This document shows, piece after piece, positions 23,297-27,784 of a DNA stretch of 27,784 bases; the stretch's first letter is position 1, and the number at the start of each line of letters is the position of its first letter. The position numbers were made by a program, and so were the translations under genes. Source of the stretch: DYIB01 sp049320945 (lineage in GTDB: Bacteria > Pseudomonadota > Gammaproteobacteria > Burkholderiales > Rhodocyclaceae); the NCBI GenBank assembly GCA_049320945.1, contig JBMOQT010000381.1:1-27784 (forward strand), written 5' to 3'. Under the pieces are notes generated by a model. The model was given only the letters and a program-made list of their open reading frames with translations, had not been told where the DNA came from and did not search any database.

Positions 23297-25012
23297 ATGC
23301 GCCCCCCTGTCCGACGCTGGCTGTACCGCTGCCTGCTGGCCCTGGCCGGACCGCTGCTTGCAGCGGCGGCCGCAGCCCAAGTCAGGGTCGACGCGCCGGC
23401 GCCCCTGGACGAGCTCCTCAACCGCCACCTGGCGCCGCCCAGCGCCGGCGCCGATGACGCCGCGCTGGACGCTTTTGCCCGCGACACGCGGCGCACCGTG
23501 GCCGAGCTGCTCGCCACGGAAGGCTATTTCTCCCCGGACATCCAGGTACAAGCCCAGGGCGGGCGCCTGTCGGTGGCCGTGGTTCCAGGCCCCCGCACCG
23601 TCGTCTCCCAGGTGGAGGTGGACATCCGCGGCGACATTGCGCCCGAGCGCCGGCAGGCGCTGCTGGCGGCCTGGCCCCTGAAGGCGGGCGCGCCCTTCCG
23701 CGATGCGGATTGGAGAGAGGCCAAGCAAGTGCTCCTGCGCCGCCTGCTGGCGGTGGACTATCCTGCCGCCCGCCTGGCAGACAGCCGGGCGGAAATCGAT
23801 CCCGGCAGCGCCCAGGCCCGCCTGCAGGTAGCCTACGACACCGGCCCGCGCCATGTCTTCGGCGAGCTGGAGATCACCGGCCTGTCCCGTTATTCGCCGG
23901 AGCTGATCCGGCGCTACAGCAGGATCGAGCCCGGCGCCCCTTATGACGAGGGCGAGCTGCTGGCGCTGCAGGCGGCGCTGCAGCGCACCCCCTATTTCAG
24001 CTCGATCACAGTGGAGATCGCCCAGCCCGACACCGCGCCCGAGACCGGACCGGTGCGCGCCCCGGTGCGGGTGCACGTGCGCGAGCGCCCGCCCCACCGC
24101 CTGGCCTTCGGCGTCGGCTACAGCACCAACACGGGCGCGCGCACCGAGGTCAACTACCAGGGCTTCGACTTCCTGCACCGGGCCTGGCAGCTGGACGCCG
24201 GCGTGCGCCTGGAACAGCTGCGCCAGAGCCTGTTTGCCGATGTCCATTTGCCCCCCGTCGACAACCGCCGCGACAGCTTCGGCGCCCTGGCGGAATGGGA
24301 GGACATCCAGGGCCTGCGCCGGCGCCGCGCCGCCCTGGGCGCGGTGCGCAGCCAGGTACGCGGCTCGGTGGAGGCCCGCTATGCCCTGAACTGGCAGCGG
24401 GAGCTGCGCGAGCCGGTCGGAGCGGCCTCCTCCACCAGTACCGCCCTCACCCTGGACGGCGCGTGGACCCGCCGCCGCGTGGACGACCTGGTGGACCCGC
24501 GCCGGGGCTACGTGTGGCGCGTGCAGGCGGGCGGCGGCACCAAGGCGCTGGCTTCCGACCAGAACTTCCTGCGCCTGCACACCCGCTACCAGCACTTCGT
24601 CCCCGTCGCCCGGCGCGACGTACTGAGCCTGCGCGGGGAGCTGGGCGCGACGCTGGCGCCCAGCCGCGCCGGCATTCCCCAGGACTTCCTGTTCCGCGCC
24701 GGCGGCGCCCAGTCGGTGCGCGGCTACGCCTACCAGAGTCTGGGGGTGAAGGAAGGCAATGCCACAGTGGGCGGCCGCTACCTGGCGGTGGCGAGCGCCG
24801 AGTACACCCACTGGTTCGACGCCAAGTGGGGCGGCGCCGCCTTCATCGATGCCGGCAATGCCGGCGACGACCGCCACGCCCTGAGCCTGGCACTGGGCTA
24901 CGGCGCGGGTGCGCGCTGGAAGAGCCCGGTCGGCCCCCTGGCCGTGGATGTGGCCTACGGCGAGCGCACCGGGAAGGTACGCCTGCATTTCTCCCTGGCG
25001 GTCGCCTTCTAG
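23297..25012 (+). CDS. tamA: TamA, outer-membrane beta-barrel of the TAM complex
   Basis: 571 residues, normal for TamA. A signal peptide (1 to about 27, ending in an alanine run before QVRVD) is followed by about three POTRA domains (roughly 30-265). A C-terminal 16-strand barrel of the Omp85 family ends in phenylalanine, as outer-membrane barrels do. The barrel-lock motif VRGY is at 474-477. TamA pairs with TamB across the envelope to help autotransporter and barrel insertion and, by recent work, phospholipid transport. Its stop is 9 bp before tamB. No strong ribosome site precedes ATG 23297, but the signal peptide fixes the start well. Confidence 0.93.
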   Translation: MRPPVRRWLYRCLLALAGPLLAAAAAAQVRVDAPAPLDELLNRHLAPPSAGADDAALDAFARDTRRTVAELLATEGYFSPDIQVQAQGGRLSVAVVPGPRTVVSQVEVDIRGDIAPERRQALLAAWPLKAGAPFRDADWREAKQVLLRRLLAVDYPAARLADSRAEIDPGSAQARLQVAYDTGPRHVFGELEITGLSRYSPELIRRYSRIEPGAPYDEGELLALQAALQRTPYFSSITVEIAQPDTAPETGPVRAPVRVHVRERPPHRLAFGVGYSTNTGARTEVNYQGFDFLHRAWQLDAGVRLEQLRQSLFADVHLPPVDNRRDSFGALAEWEDIQGLRRRRAALGAVRSQVRGSVEARYALNWQRELREPVGAASSTSTALTLDGAWTRRRVDDLVDPRRGYVWRVQAGGGTKALASDQNFLRLHTRYQHFVPVARRDVLSLRGELGATLAPSRAGIPQDFLFRAGGAQSVRGYAYQSLGVKEGNATVGGRYLAVASAEYTHWFDAKWGGAAFIDAGNAGDDRHALSLALGYGAGARWKSPVGPLAVDVAYGERTGKVRLHFSLAVAF

Positions 25013-25021
25013 GATTTTGTC

Positions 25022-27784
25022 ATGCCGCGCCGCCCTCCATCCATGAATCTCCCCGCAGGGGAGCGCGACGCTCCCCTCCCCCGCGTGCGGGGGAGGGGCT
25101 GGGGGAGAGGACAGAGCCCCGGAGATTCGTGGCAGGAAGCCGGTCGGCGCTCGGGCGGCAGGGGGCTCATCCTCGTCCTGGCCCTCGCGGCGTTGCCCCT
25201 GCTGCTGGGCCTGTTCCTGGCCTGGGCGGTGGCCACCCCCTCCGGCCTGCGCTTCACCGTGTGGCTCGCCCGCCACACCGTGGCGCCGGGCCTGCAGGTG
25301 GAGGCCGCCGACGGCCGGCTGCTGGGACCGCTGCGCCTGGGCCGCGTCGTCTATGCCACGGCGCAGCGGCGCATCGTCGCCGAGGACGTGGCCCTGCACT
25401 GGCAGCCGGGCCGCCTGCTGGACGATGCTCTCGTCATCGACCGGCTGACCATCGGCCGGCTGCAGGTGGCCAGCCGCCGCACCACGGAGGAACCCGAACA
25501 GCCGCCGGACCTGACCCTGCCGCTGGCCGTGCGCGTGGACCAGCTCGGCATCGGGCGGGCCAGCTTCGGCGAACTGCGCGACGGCAAGGAGAAACCCGGC
25601 CTGGAGTTGAGCGCCATCGACGGCCGTTTCGTCAGCGACGGCCGGCAGCACGAGGTAGCGGCGCTGCGCTTCACCACGTCGCGGCTGGCGGTCGAGGCCA
25701 GCGGCAAGCTGGGCGGTCTGTCCCCCTTCCCCACGGAGGCCAAGGCCCGCATCACCGGCGAGGAGCGGGGGCACCCCTTCACCGTGGCGCTGGATGCGGA
25801 CGGCACCCTGCGGGCGCTGGCGGTGACGGCCCAATCCACCAGCGGCACGCTGAAGGTGGACGGCTTCGCCCAGTTCCACGTGTTCGATCCCCAGCCGCTG
25901 ATACGGGCATCCCTGACGGCGGTGGGGCTGGACCCGGCTGCCTGGGTGGAGGGCGCGCCCCGTGCCGACCTGAGTATCGAGGCGGTCGCCGAGCCGGTGC
26001 CCGGGAGCGTCACCGAGGTGACGGGAGAGATCACGGTGGCGAACAGCGCGCCCGGGCGCCTGGATCAGGGCCGCATCCCCCTGCGGCGCCTGCATGCCAG
26101 CGTGCACCAGGAGGGCCGCAAGGTGACGGTGCCGAAGTTTGCCGCCGAGCTGGTGCGCGGGCGCATCACCGGCTCGGCCCGGTGGGCCGAGCAGCGCCTG
26201 GAGGTGGGGGCGCAGCTGGCGGATGTGGATGCCGCTGCCTGGCACAAGGCGCTGCACAAGACCGGGCTGAGCGGCCCGGTGCAGGCCAGGCTGTCGGCCG
26301 AGGTCCAGCAGGTGCAGGCGCAGCTCAGGGATGCGCGCTTTCGCCTGGAGCTGGACGCCAGCCGTACGGGCGCGATCATCCGCGTCGCCACCGCCCGCCT
26401 GGCGGCCAGGGGCGGCCGCCTGGAGCTGAGCGGGCAGGTGGATCCGCGGGGCGACTACGACCTGCAGGGCCGGCTGCGCGACTTCGATCCCAGCGCCTAT
26501 GCCGCCGTGCCGCGCGCCCGCGTCAACGCCACCCTCGACGCCAAGGGCCGGCTGGGCGACCAGCCCACCCTGGACCTGCACTTCGCCCTGGGCGACAGCG
26601 TCATTGCCGGCAGGCCGGCCTCCGGCAGAGGGGATGTGGTGCTGCGCCCGGACCGCCTGGAGCAGGCCGACGTGAGCCTGTTCGCCGGCGACAATCGGGT
26701 CGAGGCCCGGGGCACGCTGGGCAAGCCCGGCGACGTCCTGACCCTGACCATCGAGGCACCGCGCCTGGAGCAGCTCGGCATGGAGGGCGCGCTGCGGGGC
26801 AACGTCATGCTCTCCGGCAGCCTGCAGGCGCCCGGCGCCCAATGGAAGCTCTCCGCGCCGCGGCTGGTCCTGCCCGGCGGCCGGCAAGTACGCGAGCTGG
26901 CGTCCCAGGGCCGCCTGGAGCCGGGCGGCGGCAGCGGGCAGGCCGAGCTCACCATCGGCCAGATGACCACGGCAGGCAAGGCCCCTCCCTTGTCCAATGT
27001 CAGCGCCCGGGTCGAAGGCCCGCGCGACCGGCACCGGGTGCACGCCACGGCGCGGGTGGGCGACGACCACAGCCTCGAGGTGGCGGGCCAGGGCGGCCTG
27101 GGCGCCGACCGGGTGTGGCGCGGCCGCATCGACACCGGGGAATGGCGCGGCCCCAAGCCGGCGCGCCTGCTCGCTCCGGCCCGACTGGAGGCGGGCGCCG
27201 GGCGCTTCGCCCTGGAGGGTGTGCGCGCCGCCGGCCAGGACTGGCAGACGGTCATCGACTGGCTGCGCTGGCAGCCCGATCGGCTGCAGAGCCGGGGCCG
27301 CTTCAGCGGCGTGCACGCCACCACCTTCCTCCCCGCCGCGGCGCCTGCCAGCACCCTGCGCCTGGGCGGCGAGTGGCACATCGACTTCGGCAGCCGTGTG
27401 GCGGGCAACGCCCGCGTGTTCCGCCAGGAGGGCGATCTGGCGTTGCGCGCGGGCGATGAAGTGCTGTTCCTCGGCCTCGAGCAGCTGCAGCTTGCCGCCG
27501 AATTCAGCGGACAACAGGCAGTGCTGTCCCTGCAGGCCCACGGCCGCCAGGCAGGCACAGTTGAGGGCCACCTGAGCAGCAGCCTGCGCCCGGACGACGG
27601 CGGGTGGACCCTGGCGCGCAACGCTCCGTGGCAGGGCAGCCTGCAGCTCAACACGCCCTCCCTGGCCTGGCTGAGCCCGCTGGCCGGCGCCAACGTGTCC
27701 CTGGACGGGCGTCTGCAGGGGGCCGTCACCCTCGGCGGCACGCCGGCCGCGCCGACCACCCTGGGCCAGGTGTTCGGCAGCGGG
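25022..27784 (+). CDS. tamB: TamB, translocation and assembly module inner-membrane protein (3' end missing)
   Basis: The frame is open from ATG 25022 to the window end (921 codons); the conserved C-terminal DUF490 domain is therefore not seen. AGGA lies 8 bases before this ATG. A later ATG at 25043 is also in frame. The membrane anchor (LILVLALAALPLLLGLFLAW) is at residues 49-68, unusually far from the start. It is followed by TPSGLRFTVWLARHTVAPGL, a typical TamB opening, then long beta-strand repeats in the periplasm. The 48 residues before the anchor are Gly/Arg/Pro-rich. They are largely a translated palindromic repeat (25041-25132), so they look like an acquired extension. No usable ATG lies between the repeat and the anchor. 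It partners TamA, encoded 9 bp upstream. Confidence 0.88.
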   Translation, partial: MPRRPPSMNLPAGERDAPLPRVRGRGWGRGQSPGDSWQEAGRRSGGRGLILVLALAALPLLLGLFLAWAVATPSGLRFTVWLARHTVAPGLQVEAADGRLLGPLRLGRVVYATAQRRIVAEDVALHWQPGRLLDDALVIDRLTIGRLQVASRRTTEEPEQPPDLTLPLAVRVDQLGIGRASFGELRDGKEKPGLELSAIDGRFVSDGRQHEVAALRFTTSRLAVEASGKLGGLSPFPTEAKARITGEERGHPFTVALDADGTLRALAVTAQSTSGTLKVDGFAQFHVFDPQPLIRASLTAVGLDPAAWVEGAPRADLSIEAVAEPVPGSVTEVTGEITVANSAPGRLDQGRIPLRRLHASVHQEGRKVTVPKFAAELVRGRITGSARWAEQRLEVGAQLADVDAAAWHKALHKTGLSGPVQARLSAEVQQVQAQLRDARFRLELDASRTGAIIRVATARLAARGGRLELSGQVDPRGDYDLQGRLRDFDPSAYAAVPRARVNATLDAKGRLGDQPTLDLHFALGDSVIAGRPASGRGDVVLRPDRLEQADVSLFAGDNRVEARGTLGKPGDVLTLTIEAPRLEQLGMEGALRGNVMLSGSLQAPGAQWKLSAPRLVLPGGRQVRELASQGRLEPGGGSGQAELTIGQMTTAGKAPPLSNVSARVEGPRDRHRVHATARVGDDHSLEVAGQGGLGADRVWRGRIDTGEWRGPKPARLLAPARLEAGAGRFALEGVRAAGQDWQTVIDWLRWQPDRLQSRGRFSGVHATTFLPAAAPASTLRLGGEWHIDFGSRVAGNARVFRQEGDLALRAGDEVLFLGLEQLQLAAEFSGQQAVLSLQAHGRQAGTVEGHLSSSLRPDDGGWTLARNAPWQGSLQLNTPSLAWLSPLAGANVSLDGRLQGAVTLGGTPAAPTTLGQVFGSG
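25041..25132. repeat. 92-bp palindromic element inside the 5' end of tamB
   Basis: The outer arms CCATGAATCTCC (25041-25052) and GGAGATTCGTGG (25121-25132) are inverted copies with one mismatch. Inside are overlapping hairpins: CCCC/GGGG at 25051-25061, GGGGAGCG/CGCTCCCC at 25058-25076, and CCCCTCCCCCGC/GCGGGGGAGGGG at 25073-25098. The last two compete for 25073-25076. The layout is that of a REP- or MITE-like element, and it stays in frame with tamB. Confidence 0.7.

Noticed and set aside
24295..27459. A 1054-codon plus-strand frame overlapping tamB
   Set aside because: The real tamB frame (25022 to the end) has the membrane anchor and TamB-like strands. This one is Arg/Gly/Pro-rich and begins inside tamA.
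22964..27571. A 1535-codon antisense frame over tamA/tamB, and a 1022-codon one over glnE
   Set aside because: Composition is dominated by His/Gln/Ala/Gly/Arg with no domains. Sense frames carry clear TamA, TamB and GlnE motifs; the openness comes from high third-position GC.

Overview
The window looks like a chromosomal segment of a high-GC betaproteobacterium. The layout and protein flavour suggest Rhodocyclales or Nitrosomonadales (Azoarcus/Thauera/Sulfuritalea-like); that placement is inference from gene content, not a database result. Eighteen protein-coding genes tile almost the whole sequence. The two at the ends are cut by the window edges. I see no rRNA, tRNA, CRISPR array, transposase or phage gene.

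Region 1 (1-3435, minus strand) is a signalling cassette. Reading leftwards it encodes a PP2C phosphatase, a two-FHA-domain protein, a metallo-beta-lactamase-fold cyclic-nucleotide phosphodiesterase and a cyclic-nucleotide-binding protein (cut at base 1). A TerC-family membrane protein lies upstream. Region 2 (3530-5619, minus) is sucCD, succinyl-CoA synthetase.

Region 3 (5901-13282) is an incomplete phenylacetate-degradation locus. paaN and paaY run leftwards; paaG, paaI, the 3-oxoadipyl-CoA thiolase, paaK and a PA0069-type radical SAM gene run rightwards from an AT-rich divergent promoter at about 8231-8299. PaaK activates phenylacetate, PaaG isomerises the epoxide, PaaN oxidises the ring-opened aldehyde, the thiolase releases succinyl-CoA and acetyl-CoA, and PaaI and PaaY are clean-up thioesterases. 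The ring epoxidase (paaABCDE), the MaoC-type hydrolase and paaF/paaH are not here. SucCD next door can use the succinyl-CoA.

Region 4 (13301-20372, minus) holds yhdP, a nitrilase-family amidase, tldD and a small secreted protein with two NarX/PilJ-type sensor motifs. The last gene has its own promoter with a perfect FNR/DNR-type box placed exactly at -41.5 from the predicted start. Region 5 (20467-27784, plus) is glnE (nitrogen control), then tamA and tamB (outer-membrane biogenesis and phospholipid transport), with tamB running off the end. A 92-bp GC-rich palindromic element lies inside the 5' end of the tamB reading frame.

I did not find a clear new defence or mobile system. The observations most worth following are the FNR-controlled tandem sensor protein, the palindromic element built into tamB, the combined cNMP/Ser-Thr phosphorylation cassette, and the overlapping paaN/paaG promoters.
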